Of a stretch of 64,000 nt of DNA, positions 43,519-52,982 are shown piece by piece. The DNA is taken from assembly GCF_017876295.1 (NCBI RefSeq), contig NZ_JAGINT010000002.1, positions 620,001 through 684,000 on the forward strand, in the 5' to 3' direction. The notes below the pieces were generated by a model. It did not search any database. It saw only the letters and a list, made by a program, of their open reading frames with translations, and was not told the DNA's origin. The first letter of the stretch is position 1; every line of letters starts with the position of its first letter. The position numbers and the translations under genes were made by a program. Source of the DNA: Kribbella aluminosa (lineage in GTDB: Bacteria > Actinomycetota > Actinomycetes > Propionibacteriales > Kribbellaceae).

Positions 43519-44665
43519 TCGGCAGTCCGAGGCTGTGTTGTGCGACGAAGTTCAGGATCATCTCCCGGCTCACCGGTGCGATCCGGGTCGCGCGGGCGGC
43601 GGCGACCAGCGAGGCGACGCCGTACTCGACCGTCATACCGTTCCCGCCGAGGGATTGCACGGCCTGGTCGGTGGCGCGGACGGCGACCTCGCCGGCGGCG
43701 TACTTCGCCATGTTCGCGGCCTCGCCGGCACCCATGTCGTCGCCCGCGTCGTACAGCGCGGCGGCCTTCTGCATCATCAGGCGGGCGAGCTCGAGCTCGA
43801 TCTTGATCTGCGCGAGTGGGTGCGCGAGCCCTTGGTGTGCGCCGATCGGGTGCTTCCAGACCTGGCGTTCCTTGACGTACGCCGTCGCCTTGCCGAGCGC
43901 GTGCCGGGCGATCCCGAGCGCGAACGCGGACGCCATGATCCGCTCCGGGTTCAGGCCCGCGAACAGCTGCATGAGGGCCGCGTCCCCGGATCCGACAAGC
44001 GCTTCGCGCGGGAGCTGTACGTCGTCCAGGAACAAGGCGTACTGCTTGTCCGGGCTGATCAGGTCCATCTCGATCTGCCGGAACTCCACGCCCGGCGCGT
44101 CGATCGGGACGATGAACAACGCCGGCTTCAGCTTGCCGGTGCGAGCGTCCTCCGTGCGGCCGACGACCAGGACGGCCTTCGCGACGTCGAGGCCGGAGAT
44201 GAAGACCTTCTGCCCGGTCAGCGACCAGCCGTCCTCGGTCCGGCGGGCGGTGGTGGTGATCTGGTGCGAGTTCGAGCCGGCGTCGGGTTCGGTGATCGCG
44301 AACGCCATGATCGTCGTACCGTCGGCGAGGCCCGGCAGCCAGCGCTGCTTCTGGTCGTCGGTGCCGAACCGCGAGATCACCGTACCGCAGATCGACGGCG
44401 AGACCACCATCATCAGCAACGGACAGCCGGCCGCGCCGAGCTCCTCCAGCACGATCGACAGGTCGGCCATCCCGCCGCCTCCGCCGCCGTACCGCTCGGG
44501 CAGGTTCACCCCGAGGAACCCGAGCTTGCCGGCCTCCAGCCACAGCTCGGCGGTGTTCCCGCCGGACCGGGCCTGCCGGTTGAACCACTCGTACCCGTAC
44601 TTCTTCCCGAGCTCGGCGACCACCTTCCGCAGCTCCCGGCGCTCTTCCGATTCGACGAAGCTCAT
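43508..44665 (-). CDS. Acyl-CoA dehydrogenase
   Basis: 385-residue FAD enzyme that introduces an alpha-beta double bond into an acyl-CoA. Family segments are AFAITEPDAGSNSHQI, GWSLTGQKVFISG and SLGGNGMTVEYG. The usual IxEGTxE loop is replaced by RIAPVS, so the catalytic Glu must be placed elsewhere, as in long-chain or isovaleryl types. ATG 44665 overlaps the carboxylase stop (ATGA). The longer frame to 44794 is not used by relatives as far as I can judge. Confidence 0.85.
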   Translation of the reverse strand: MSFVESEERRELRKVVAELGKKYGYEWFNRQARSGGNTAELWLEAGKLGFLGVNLPERYGGGGGGMADLSIVLEELGAAGCPLLMMVVSPSICGTVISRFGTDDQKQRWLPGLADGTTIMAFAITEPDAGSNSHQITTTARRTEDGWSLTGQKVFISGLDVAKAVLVVGRTEDARTGKLKPALFIVPIDAPGVEFRQIEMDLISPDKQYALFLDDVQLPREALVGSGDAALMQLFAGLNPERIMASAFALGIARHALGKATAYVKERQVWKHPIGAHQGLAHPLAQIKIELELARLMMQKAAALYDAGDDMGAGEAANMAKYAAGEVAVRATDQAVQSLGGNGMTVEYGVASLVAAARATRIAPVSREMILNFVAQHSLGLPKSY

Positions 44666-46623
44666 GCGTCCTCCCCAACCACGGCCAGTACGGCGCCGAC
44701 CTCGACCTGTTGTCCCGCTGCCACCTTCAACTCCCCGACAACCCCGTCCACCGGCGCGGCGATCGTGTGCTCCATCTTCATCGCCTCCAACCACAGCAAC
44801 GGCTGCCCTTGCGTCACCACATCACCCACCTGCACGCCGACCCGAACCACGGTCCCCGGCATAGGTGCCACCAACGATCCGGCGGCCATCTGCTGCGCCG
44901 GATCGGTGAACCGCTCGACCGTCGACAACTGCACGCTGCCCAAGGCCGAGTCCACACAGGTGAGCCCGCCGTACGCCGCGACCTCGAACATCCTGCGCAC
45001 CCCATCGACTTCGAGCACCACCCGTTCCGAGGTGCTGTCGAGGAGGATGATGTTGCCATCGACAACCAATCCGTCGCGGGTCAGCCGGTAGCCGATCTCG
45101 TGCACCACCTCGCCCACGCGGTAGCTCTTCCGCTGCAGTTGCGACGGAAGGTTCCGCCACCCACTCGGGACCCGTACCGGATCACACCGGCCGGCCGCAT
45201 CCGCCAGCGCCGCGGCCAACGCCGACACCCGCACCACCGCATCGTCAACCCCAGGCCCGACTCCGTGTTCGCCGAAGAACGCGGTGTCGGTGTCTCCCGC
45301 GAGGAACGCCGGGTGCCGCAGGATCCACGCGAGGAGATCCCGATTCGTGCCTACGCCGTGGAGCTTCGCGCGTCCCAGCACCCCGGCCAGCCGCCGCGCG
45401 ACCGCAGTCCGATCAGGCCCGTACGCGATCACCTTCGCCAGCATCGGGTCGTAGTACGGCGAAACCTCCGACCCGTCCTCAACCCCCGAGTCCACCCGCA
45501 GCCCGCTTTCCGGAACCTTTTCGCCCGCAGGTGCGACATTTGTTCCGGAAAGGCGCGCATCCCCGACCTGGAAGCGGTGCAGGCGGCCGGTCTGCGGCTG
45601 CCAGTCGCGGGTCGGGTCCTCGGCGTACAACCGGACCTCGATCGCGTGACCGACCGTCGGTGGTGGTTCCGGCGGGAGGTGCTCGCCCGCGGCGACGGCG
45701 AACTGGAGCTCGACCAGGTCGAGCCCGGTCGTCTCCTCGGTCACCGGGTGTTCCACCTGGAGGCGGGTGTTCATCTCGAGGAAGTAGAAGTTGCCGGTCT
45801 CGTCCGCGAGGAACTCGACCGTCCCGGCGCCGACGTACCCGATCGCGGCCGCGGCCTTCCGTGCCGCGTCGAACAGGGCGGGACGCATCGAAGGGATGCG
45901 TTCCACCAGCGGCGAAGGCGCCTCCTCGACAACCTTCTGGTGCCGGCGCTGGATGGAGCATTCGCGTTCCCCGACGGCCCAGATCGTCCCGTGCTGATCG
46001 GCCATGATCTGTACTTCGACATGCCGCCCGCTGGCCAGATACCGCTCGCAGAACACGGTCCCGTCGCCGAACGCCGACAACGCCTCCGCCGACGCCGCCT
46101 CGATCTCCCCGGCCAGGTCCGCCAGCCGCGAGACCACCCGCATCCCGCGCCCACCACCACCGGCCGACGCCTTCACCAGCACCGGCAGGTCACCCGCCGC
46201 CACCTCAGCAGGCGTGAGCTCGGCAAGCACCGGCACTCCGGCGGCCGCCATCAGCTTCTTCGCCTCGATCTTCGACCCCATCGACGAGATCGCGTCCACC
46301 GGCGGCCCGATCCAGGTCAGCCCCGCGTCGATCACCGCCTGCGCGAACGCCGCGTTCTCCGACAGGAACCCATACCCCGGATGTACGGCGTCCGCGCCCG
46401 CCCGCCGCGCCGCCTCGACGATCAGGTCCGCGCGCAGATAGGTCTCGCCCGGAGCATTCCCCGGCAGCTGTACGGCGGCGTCCGCCTCGTCGACGTACGG
46501 CATCCGCGCATCGGCCGTCGAGTAGACAGCGACCGTCGACAGGCCGAGCGCGCGAGCGGTCCGGAAGACCCGGCGGGCGATCTCGCCCCGGTTGGCCACC
46601 AGTACGGAAGAAATCATCGGCAT
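44662..46623 (-). CDS. Acyl-CoA carboxylase alpha subunit (biotin carboxylase + biotin carrier)
   Basis: 653-residue subunit with an N-terminal biotin carboxylase (about 1-445: ANRGEIARRVFRTARALG, HPGYGFLSEN, KASAGGGGRGM, EMNTRLQVEHPVTE) and a C-terminal biotinyl domain with the carrier motif EAMKMEH (about residue 618). It fixes CO2 on biotin for the partner beta subunit. The start ATG 46623 shares TGATG with the beta gene stop. In the Atu/Liu context it would be geranyl- or methylcrotonyl-CoA carboxylase type (AtuF/LiuD-like). Confidence 0.9.
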   Translation of the reverse strand: MPMISSVLVANRGEIARRVFRTARALGLSTVAVYSTADARMPYVDEADAAVQLPGNAPGETYLRADLIVEAARRAGADAVHPGYGFLSENAAFAQAVIDAGLTWIGPPVDAISSMGSKIEAKKLMAAAGVPVLAELTPAEVAAGDLPVLVKASAGGGGRGMRVVSRLADLAGEIEAASAEALSAFGDGTVFCERYLASGRHVEVQIMADQHGTIWAVGERECSIQRRHQKVVEEAPSPLVERIPSMRPALFDAARKAAAAIGYVGAGTVEFLADETGNFYFLEMNTRLQVEHPVTEETTGLDLVELQFAVAAGEHLPPEPPPTVGHAIEVRLYAEDPTRDWQPQTGRLHRFQVGDARLSGTNVAPAGEKVPESGLRVDSGVEDGSEVSPYYDPMLAKVIAYGPDRTAVARRLAGVLGRAKLHGVGTNRDLLAWILRHPAFLAGDTDTAFFGEHGVGPGVDDAVVRVSALAAALADAAGRCDPVRVPSGWRNLPSQLQRKSYRVGEVVHEIGYRLTRDGLVVDGNIILLDSTSERVVLEVDGVRRMFEVAAYGGLTCVDSALGSVQLSTVERFTDPAQQMAAGSLVAPMPGTVVRVGVQVGDVVTQGQPLLWLEAMKMEHTIAAPVDGVVGELKVAAGQQVEVGAVLAVVGEDA

Positions 46624-48176
46624 CACATCCTGAAGACGCCGAAGGACGACGTGCCTTCGACCGGGGCGGAGTGGATGGCGGAGAGGCAGATGCCGAGCAC
46701 GGTGCGGGTGTCGCGGGGGTCGATCACGCCGTCGTCGTACAGCCGGCCGGACAGGAACATCGGGAGTGACTCCGCCTCGATCTGTCCCTCGACGTACGCG
46801 CGCATCTGCCGGTCGCCGTCCTCGTCGTACGGCGTGCCCTTCGCCTGCGCCGCCGCCCGCGCGACGATCGACAGGACGCCGGCGAGCTGCTGCGGGCCCA
46901 TCACCGCGGACTTCGCGGACGGCCACGCGAACAGGAAGCGTGGGTCGAACGCCCGCCCGCACATGCCGTAGTGCCCGGCGCCGTACGACGCGCCCATCAG
47001 GATCGAGATGTGCGGGACCTTGGAGTTCGAGACGGCGTTGATCATCTGCGCGCCGTGCTTGATGATCCCGCCCTGCTCGTACTCCTGCCCGACCATGTAC
47101 CCGGTCGTGTTGTGCAGGAAGATCAGCGGCGTGTTCGCCCGGTTCGCGAGCTGGATGAACTGCGCTGCCTTCTGCGACTCCTCACTGAACAGCACCCCGC
47201 GCGCGTTGGCGAGGATCCCGACCGGGTACCCGTGCACGGACGCCCACCCGGTCGCCAGCGACGACCCGTACAACGGCTTGAACTCGTCGAACACCGACCC
47301 GTCCACGACCCGGGCGATCACGTCCCGCGGATCGAACGGGATCTTCAGGTCGCCCGGCACGATGTCCAGCAGGTCGTCGGAGTCGAGGAGCGGTTCGGCG
47401 TACGACGAGGCAGCGGGCGGACCGGCCTTGCGCCAGTTCAGCCGGGACACGATCTGCCGCCCGAGACGGATCGCGTCCTGCTCGTCGACCGCGAAGTAGT
47501 CGGCCAGACCGGACTGCCGGGCGTGCATCGAGGCACCGCCGAGCGACTCGTCGTCCGCGTCCTCACCGGTCGCCATCTTCACCAGCGGCGGCCCGGCCAG
47601 GAACACCTTCGCGGCGCCGTCGACCATCACCACGTGATCGCTCATCCCCGGGATGTACGCGCCGCCCGCGGTCGAGTTGCCGAACACCAGCGCGATCGTC
47701 GGGATCCCCTCCGCGGACAACCGGGTCAGGTTCCGGAACATCGCGCCGCCGGGGATGAAGATCTCCTTCTGCGTCGGCAGGTCGGCGCCACCGGACTCGA
47801 CCAGGCTGATCACCGGGAGCCGGTTCGCGCGGGCGATCTCGTCGGAGCGCAGAGCTTTGCGCAGTGTCCACAGATTGCTGGCGCCGCCTTTGACCGTCGG
47901 GTCGTTCGCGGTGATCAGGCACTCGACGCCTTCGACCACGCCGATCCCGGTCACCAGGCTGGCGCCGACGGTGAAGTCCGAACCCCAGCCGGCCAGCGGC
48001 GAGAGTTCCAGGAAGTAGGAGTCCGGGTCGAGCAGCAACTCGATCCGCTCACGAGCCAGCAGCTTGCCGCGTTTGTGATGCCGCTCGACGTACTTCGGCC
48101 CGCCGCCCGCGAGCGCCTTCGCATGCTCGACGTCGAGCGCGGCAAGCTTCTCCAGCATCGCCTCCCGGTTACTCAT
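46623..48176 (-). CDS. Acyl-CoA carboxylase beta (carboxyltransferase) subunit
   Basis: 517-residue carboxyltransferase. Conserved N- and C-terminal crotonase-like halves are visible: GARERIELLLDPDSYF-like KLLARERIELLLD, LVESGGADLPTQKE, GNSTAGGAYIPGMSD, and later HNTTGYMVGQEYEQGGIIKHG and GASYGAGHYGMCGRAF. The sequence is of the methylcrotonyl/geranyl-CoA carboxylase group rather than the housekeeping AccD group. ATG 48176 overlaps the upstream dehydrogenase stop by 8 bp. Confidence 0.9.
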   Translation of the reverse strand: MSNREAMLEKLAALDVEHAKALAGGGPKYVERHHKRGKLLARERIELLLDPDSYFLELSPLAGWGSDFTVGASLVTGIGVVEGVECLITANDPTVKGGASNLWTLRKALRSDEIARANRLPVISLVESGGADLPTQKEIFIPGGAMFRNLTRLSAEGIPTIALVFGNSTAGGAYIPGMSDHVVMVDGAAKVFLAGPPLVKMATGEDADDESLGGASMHARQSGLADYFAVDEQDAIRLGRQIVSRLNWRKAGPPAASSYAEPLLDSDDLLDIVPGDLKIPFDPRDVIARVVDGSVFDEFKPLYGSSLATGWASVHGYPVGILANARGVLFSEESQKAAQFIQLANRANTPLIFLHNTTGYMVGQEYEQGGIIKHGAQMINAVSNSKVPHISILMGASYGAGHYGMCGRAFDPRFLFAWPSAKSAVMGPQQLAGVLSIVARAAAQAKGTPYDEDGDRQMRAYVEGQIEAESLPMFLSGRLYDDGVIDPRDTRTVLGICLSAIHSAPVEGTSSFGVFRM

Positions 48177-49317
48177 GCGGCAGCCGCATGGCTGGGGGTG
48201 TCGTGTATCCCAGTCTCTTCGCGGCCAGCCCGGTCAGGATCTCCGTCGTACCGCCGCCGATCGCGAGGATCTTCTGATCCCGGTACTGGCGTTCCACCTC
48301 GGCCTCCCGCATGTACCCGAGCCCGCCGTGCAACTGCAGCGCCTGATCACACACCCACTGCCCCGCCTCCACCGCGGTGTTCTTCGCGAAGCACGTCTCG
48401 GCGATCACGTCCTCGCCCGCGTCCGCCCGGCGAGCGATCTCGTGCACATAAACCCGCGCCACCGAGATCCGCCGCGCCATCTCGGTCAACGTGTGCTGCA
48501 CGGTCTGCCGCGAGATCAGCGGCCGCCCGAAGGTGTCCCGCTGCCGACACCACTCGACAGTCAGGTCCAGCGCCCGCTGCGCCCCCGCGTACGCCTGCAC
48601 AGCCAAGGTGAGCCGCTCCGCCACGAAGTTCACCGCAAGCTGCACAAACCCGGATCCCTGGGCGCCCACCAGATTCTCGGCCGGCACGCGAACGTCCGTG
48701 AACGAAAGCTCAGCCGTGTCCGAGCACAACCACCCCATCTTCTCCAGCTTCCGCGACACCTCGAACCCCGCCGTACCCCGCTCGATCACCAGCAAGCTGA
48801 TCCCATGCGGTCCAGGGCCGTCAGTGCGTACCGCGGTGGTGACAAAGTCCGCCCGGCATCCCGATGTGATGAACGTCTTCGCACCGTTCACGACAAACAC
48901 GTCACCCTCGCGGCGAGCCGTCGTACGAAGGGCCGCCACGTCCGACCCACCATCAGGCTCCGTGATCGCCAGCGCCCCGATCAGCTCACCGTCCAACGTG
49001 GGTCGCACCCACCGCTCGAGCTGGCTTTGATTGCCCGCAGCAACGATGTGCGGAAGTGCGATCCCGCAGGTCAACAGCGACGCGACGAGTCCACCGGAGC
49101 CGCCCGCGTAGTGCATCTCCTCGACGACGGCGATCGCGTCGAGGAGCGACCCGCCCCCGCCACCGACCGCCTCCGGGAACCCTACTCCGAGCAGCCCGAG
49201 AGCGCCCGCCTTCTTGTGCAGCTCCCGCGGCAACTCGCCGTCCCGCTCCCACTGATCCAGCTGCGGCAGCACCTCGGCGCGCATGAACCGCCGTACCGAC
49301 TCCCTGAAGTCATTCAC
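48169..49317 (-). CDS. Acyl-CoA dehydrogenase, isovaleryl/citronellyl-like
   Basis: 382-residue FAD enzyme. AITEPDGGSDVAALRT and FITSGCRADFV are typical ACAD segments. The loop near the end reads LAIGGGTTEIL, like isovaleryl-CoA dehydrogenase (IGAGTSE) and unlike the IxEGTxE short-chain type, so the catalytic Glu is probably in the earlier G helix. GTG 49317 (VNDFRESV) overlaps the next gene's stop (GTGA). In acyclic-terpene clusters a similar enzyme (AtuD) oxidises citronellyl-CoA; substrate here is inferred from context. Confidence 0.88.
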   Translation of the reverse strand: MNDFRESVRRFMRAEVLPQLDQWERDGELPRELHKKAGALGLLGVGFPEAVGGGGGSLLDAIAVVEEMHYAGGSGGLVASLLTCGIALPHIVAAGNQSQLERWVRPTLDGELIGALAITEPDGGSDVAALRTTARREGDVFVVNGAKTFITSGCRADFVTTAVRTDGPGPHGISLLVIERGTAGFEVSRKLEKMGWLCSDTAELSFTDVRVPAENLVGAQGSGFVQLAVNFVAERLTLAVQAYAGAQRALDLTVEWCRQRDTFGRPLISRQTVQHTLTEMARRISVARVYVHEIARRADAGEDVIAETCFAKNTAVEAGQWVCDQALQLHGGLGYMREAEVERQYRDQKILAIGGGTTEILTGLAAKRLGYTTPPAMRLPHE

Positions 49318-51056
49318 AGCAACACCTCCGGTACGTCGACGTACCGCGACCGCAGCCACTCCGCGACGGCCTTCGCCTGCGGGTCGAACCGGGCCTGCGC
49401 CGCCACCCCCTCGCCGAGCAACCCCTCGACGACGAAGTTCACCGCCCACAAGTTCGGCAGCAGGTACCGCGTCACGGTCAGCGGCTGCGTCTCCGGCAGC
49501 AGCTCCTTGAACAGCGGCACCGTGAGCGTGTGCGCCAGCCACCGCCAGGCCTTCTCGTCGCGGACCCAGACGCCGACGTTCGCGTCGCCACCCTTGTCCC
49601 CCGAGCGTGCCCCGGCGATCCGGCCGAGCGGGACCTCGCGAGTACGCGGCGGTCCGCTCGACAGCTGCAGCAGGGGCATCGGCTCCTCGACGTCGTCGAC
49701 GGGCGCGAGCGGTTGCGTCTCGGCCGCCGGTGCGACGACGTTCCGGGTCCCGTCCGGCAGTACGGCGACGTGCTCGACGTCGTGGATGTCGACGTACCCG
49801 GCCCGGAACACGCCGTACGGCGAACCCTCACCAGGCGGCGCCGTGACGTGGAACCCGGGGTAGCTCGCGAGCGCCAGCTCCACCGCCGCATTGCTGAACG
49901 CGCGCCCGACCACCTTCGGATCCGGGTCCTTCACCGCGCAGCGAAGGTAGACGCTGGCCTCCTCCTCGGACTCGGCATTCGGCTTCTCGGTCCAGGCGAT
50001 CGACCACCTCAGCTCGGCCGGCCGCTTCGGCAGCGCCTGCTCCAGCTGCTTCTGGACGAGCTCCGCCTTCTGCTCCAGCTGAAGCCCGGTGAGTACGAAG
50101 TCGACCTCGTTGCGGAACCCGCCGACGCTGTTCAGCGAGACCTTGTACGTCGGCGGCGGCGCCTCACCGCGGACGCCGGAGATCCGTACTCGATCCGGAC
50201 CGTCCGCGGAGAGCTCGATCGTGTCGAGCCGCGTGGTGACGTCCGGACCGGCGTACCGGGCGCCGGTGATCTCGTACAGCAGTTGCGCCTTGACCGTGTC
50301 GATCGTGACCGCGCCGCCGGTGCCGTCGTGCTTGGTGATCACGCTGCTGCCGTCCGCGTGGATCTCCGCGATCGGGAACCCGGGCCGCCCGAAGTCGCGG
50401 ATCTCGGTGAAGAACGCGTAGTTCCCTCCGGTCGCCTGACACCCGCACTCGATCACATGCCCGGCCGCGACCGCCCCCGCGAGCTCGTCGTACTGCGTCC
50501 GCCCCCACCCGTGATGCGCCGCCGCCGGACCGACGATCACCGAAGCATCGGTCACCCGCCCGGTGACCACCACATCCGCGCCGGCGAGCAGCGCCTCTGC
50601 GATACCCCAGGCGCCCAGATAGGCGTTGGCGGTCATCGGCGTACCCAGCCCCAGCTCCGCAGCCCTGGGCAGAAGGTCGTCGCCTTCGACGTACGCAACC
50701 TTCGGATGCAGCCCGAGCTTGTCTGCGAGTTCGCCGATCGCCGCGGCCAGACCCGAGGGGTTCAACCCACCCGCGTTGCTGACGATCTTCACGCGCCGAT
50801 CGAGCGCCTCCCCAAGGCCGGCCTCGAGCTGCCTCAGGAACGTCTTCGCATACCCCAGTCCGGGATCCTTCAGCCGATCCCACCCGAGGATCAGCATCGT
50901 CAGCTCGGCCAGATAATCCCCCGTCAACACATCCAAAGGCCCACCGGTGAGCATCTCCTGCACCGCACCGAACCGGTCACCGTAGAAGCCGGACGCGTTT
51001 CCGATCCGGATGGGGGTGGTGGCGTCTGTGCTCCCGGGCTCGTTTGGTGCGGTCAT
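49314..51056 (-). CDS. AtuA-like protein (DUF1446, acyclic terpene utilisation)
   Basis: 580-residue cytoplasmic protein of the AtuA/DUF1446 family. Residues about 15-455 form the DUF1446 part (VSNAGGLNPSGLA, GADVVVTGRVTDAS, CGCQATGGNYAFF). A C-terminal AtuA-like extension follows (GRIAGARSGDKGGDANVGV then LWAVNFVVEGLLG). It is found in terpene- and branched-acid-utilisation operons with carboxylase subunits; the reaction is not established as far as I know. ATG 51056 overlaps the upstream stop (ATGA). Confidence 0.88.
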   Translation of the reverse strand: MTAPNEPGSTDATTPIRIGNASGFYGDRFGAVQEMLTGGPLDVLTGDYLAELTMLILGWDRLKDPGLGYAKTFLRQLEAGLGEALDRRVKIVSNAGGLNPSGLAAAIGELADKLGLHPKVAYVEGDDLLPRAAELGLGTPMTANAYLGAWGIAEALLAGADVVVTGRVTDASVIVGPAAAHHGWGRTQYDELAGAVAAGHVIECGCQATGGNYAFFTEIRDFGRPGFPIAEIHADGSSVITKHDGTGGAVTIDTVKAQLLYEITGARYAGPDVTTRLDTIELSADGPDRVRISGVRGEAPPPTYKVSLNSVGGFRNEVDFVLTGLQLEQKAELVQKQLEQALPKRPAELRWSIAWTEKPNAESEEEASVYLRCAVKDPDPKVVGRAFSNAAVELALASYPGFHVTAPPGEGSPYGVFRAGYVDIHDVEHVAVLPDGTRNVVAPAAETQPLAPVDDVEEPMPLLQLSSGPPRTREVPLGRIAGARSGDKGGDANVGVWVRDEKAWRWLAHTLTVPLFKELLPETQPLTVTRYLLPNLWAVNFVVEGLLGEGVAAQARFDPQAKAVAEWLRSRYVDVPEVLL

Positions 51057-51841
51057 GTGAACTGCCCAGCCCGGCGGCCCTTGCCCGGCAACCCGGCAAA
51101 CACCTGGATGATCCCGAGCCACTCCTCGGCATCCGCCCCCTCGGCCTGCACCGAGAGATCGTCCCGGTGCCGCCGCTGAGTGGCCAGCAGACAGAAGTCG
51201 AGCGCCGGCGCACTCACCCGCTGCCTCGCGTCCTCAGGTCCCCAGACCCACAGCTCACCGTCGGGACCGGTGAGCTCGACGCGGAACGGTTCACCGGGTG
51301 GCGTGCGATTGTTCAGCAAATAAGCGAAGTCCCGAGTACGCACCGCCAGATGCGCCACATGCCGCAGCCGGTTGCTCGGTTGCCGCCGTACGCCGAGGGC
51401 GTCGAACACGTCCTGCCCGTGCGCCCACGTCTCCATCAGCCGCGCGGTCGCCATCGAGGTGGGACTCATCGGCGGCCCGTACCAGGGCACCTTCTCCCCG
51501 TCCGGCACCCTCCGCAACGCGTCCACGACCTCGGCGCGCGTCTGCCGCCAGTACGTCAGCAACTGATCCGGCGGCAGCGCGGCAGTCTCCGCGGCCCCGT
51601 CGTCGACGTACGTCGTCGGACTGGCCGCCGCGATCCGCAGCGAGGCCTTGAACCCCTCCGGATCGGTCGCCGCCAACTGCGCGGCCTCGTCCGTCCACGC
51701 GAGATGCGCGATCTGATGCGCGATCGTCCACCCCGGGGCGGGCGTCGCAGTAGACCACTCGCCTGCGGCCAACCCGTCGACCAACCGATCCAGCTCAGCA
51801 CTCTCGACCGACAGATCGGCCAGCACATCATCCAGTCGCAC
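51053..51841 (-). CDS. TIGR03084/mycothiol-dependent maleylpyruvate isomerase-like protein
   Basis: 262-residue protein of the metal-binding DinB-like group. WTIAHQIAHLAWTDEAA and METWAHGQDVFDALG are typical helix motifs with likely metal-binding His. A C-terminal wing-like part contains WVWGPEDARQRVSAPALDF. It heads the operon: the palindrome at 51901 lies upstream. In actinomycetes such genes often accompany DUF1446/carboxylase clusters; function unproven. Confidence 0.8.
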   Translation of the reverse strand: MRLDDVLADLSVESAELDRLVDGLAAGEWSTATPAPGWTIAHQIAHLAWTDEAAQLAATDPEGFKASLRIAAASPTTYVDDGAAETAALPPDQLLTYWRQTRAEVVDALRRVPDGEKVPWYGPPMSPTSMATARLMETWAHGQDVFDALGVRRQPSNRLRHVAHLAVRTRDFAYLLNNRTPPGEPFRVELTGPDGELWVWGPEDARQRVSAPALDFCLLATQRRHRDDLSVQAEGADAEEWLGIIQVFAGLPGKGRRAGQFT

Positions 51842-51900
51842 GCCGCACTCCCTCGCCAGGGACCGATGCAGCCGAGCCTCCCACTCCGGGCTAAAAGAAT

Positions 51901-51912
51901 CAAGCGTGCTTG
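51901..51912. promoter_or_regulatory. Candidate TetR operator upstream of the acyl-CoA operon
   Basis: CAAGCGTGCTTG: CAAGC and GCTTG are inverted around GT, flanked by AT-rich sequence. It is 60 bp upstream of the operon's first start (51841). Short CAAG/CTTG palindromes are common for TetR proteins of acyl-CoA metabolism. Confidence 0.5.
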
Positions 51913-52081
51913 TTTTTGGCTGGGTGGACCTGCAGGCATACAGAAGTGCCCTTCCAGCCGCGCAGAAGGGCCGACAACGGGACTTGTGCTTGCGCGTGCG
52001 TCCACTCCGGGAGGTCGAGTGGTCTGTTCAACGGTCGTCTAAAGGGTTTCGGAGTGGTCGAGGCGGTGCTACCCAGGTGCA

Positions 52082-52825
52082 ATGCATGGTTCGCTGCCGG
52101 GGAAGGCCGCCGAGATCCGGGCGTTGTTGCTCAGTTTGATCGACACGCTGCCGGAAGGCGCCGCGTTGCCTCCCGAGCGCGAGCTGGCCGCGCGCTGGAA
52201 CGTCGCCCGGATGACCCTGCGGCGGGCCGTCGACGAGCTCGTGATCGAGGAACTGCTGGTCCGGCGGCACGGCAGCGGCACGTACACGACCCGGCCGAAG
52301 GTGGCGCGCTGGCTCGGGATGATCGGGTTCTCCGAGGACATCCGGCGGCGCGGGATGCGGCCGGGCAGCACGATGCTGGAGTTCCGGCACCAGAAGGCCG
52401 AGCGGGCCGCGGCGCGCCGGCTGCGGATCCCGGTCGGCGACCCGATCATCGCGTTCACCCGGCTGCGGCTCGCCGACGACCACCCGATGGTGGTGGAGCG
52501 GACCACGCTACCGGCGGCGTACGTCCCCGGGCTGCGTGACGAGGACCTGAACGGCTCGCTGTACGACCTGCTGGCCAGCCGCTACGGGATCGACCTGGTG
52601 AGTGCGACATCGCGGCTCGAGCCGATGATGCCGGACGCGAAGACGGCCGGCTGGCTGGACATCCCGACCACCCAGCCGTGCATCGCGTTGCACGGCATCA
52701 GCTTCGACAGCCGCGACCGCGTCCTCGAGTACACATCGGCCGTGTACCGCGGCGACCGCTACGCCTTCACCACCGAACTCCGCACCACCACCCCAAGCCC
52801 CCGCGCAAACGCCCGAGGCCTCTAA
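52082..52825 (+). CDS. GntR-family regulator, HutC/FarR subfamily
   Basis: 247-residue regulator. The winged helix covers about 8-75 (LPPERELAARWNVARMTLRRAV, RRHGSGTYTT), followed by a UTRA ligand domain (about 95-240) with HPMVVERTTLPAAYVPGL. HutC members include DasR and NagR, which sense amino sugars. AGTGGTCTG lies at 52018, similar to half-sites near the sugar genes 57.5-63 kb, suggesting it controls them. It is divergent from the acyl-CoA operon. Confidence 0.88.
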   Translation: MHGSLPGKAAEIRALLLSLIDTLPEGAALPPERELAARWNVARMTLRRAVDELVIEELLVRRHGSGTYTTRPKVARWLGMIGFSEDIRRRGMRPGSTMLEFRHQKAERAAARRLRIPVGDPIIAFTRLRLADDHPMVVERTTLPAAYVPGLRDEDLNGSLYDLLASRYGIDLVSATSRLEPMMPDAKTAGWLDIPTTQPCIALHGISFDSRDRVLEYTSAVYRGDRYAFTTELRTTTPSPRANARGL

Positions 52826-52917
52826 CGGGACTCTCGGACAGGATGGATGCGGAGGGGCATCCAATATCACCGGTATGGTCCATGGCGACTGCGCCGGCCT
52901 GGGAGTCGCTGGTATAT

Positions 52918-52933
52918 TCGAACAGACATTCGA
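52918..52933. promoter_or_regulatory. LexA (SOS) box upstream of dprA-like gene
   Basis: TCGAACAGACATTCGA matches the actinobacterial LexA consensus TCGAACN4GTTCGA at 11 of 12 specified bases. TATATT at 52913-52918 overlaps its left end as a -10 candidate. The box lies 50 bp before the dprA ATG. Confidence 0.7.
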
Positions 52934-52982
52934 GCGCTGATCTTTGATCGGCCAGCGTGGGTACGGCATCAGGTGGTCGGAG

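Noticed and set aside
44710..46971. Plus-strand ORF of 753 codons opposite the carboxylase
   Set aside because: Biotin carboxylase and carrier motifs are in the minus frame; the plus ORF has no recognisable domain.
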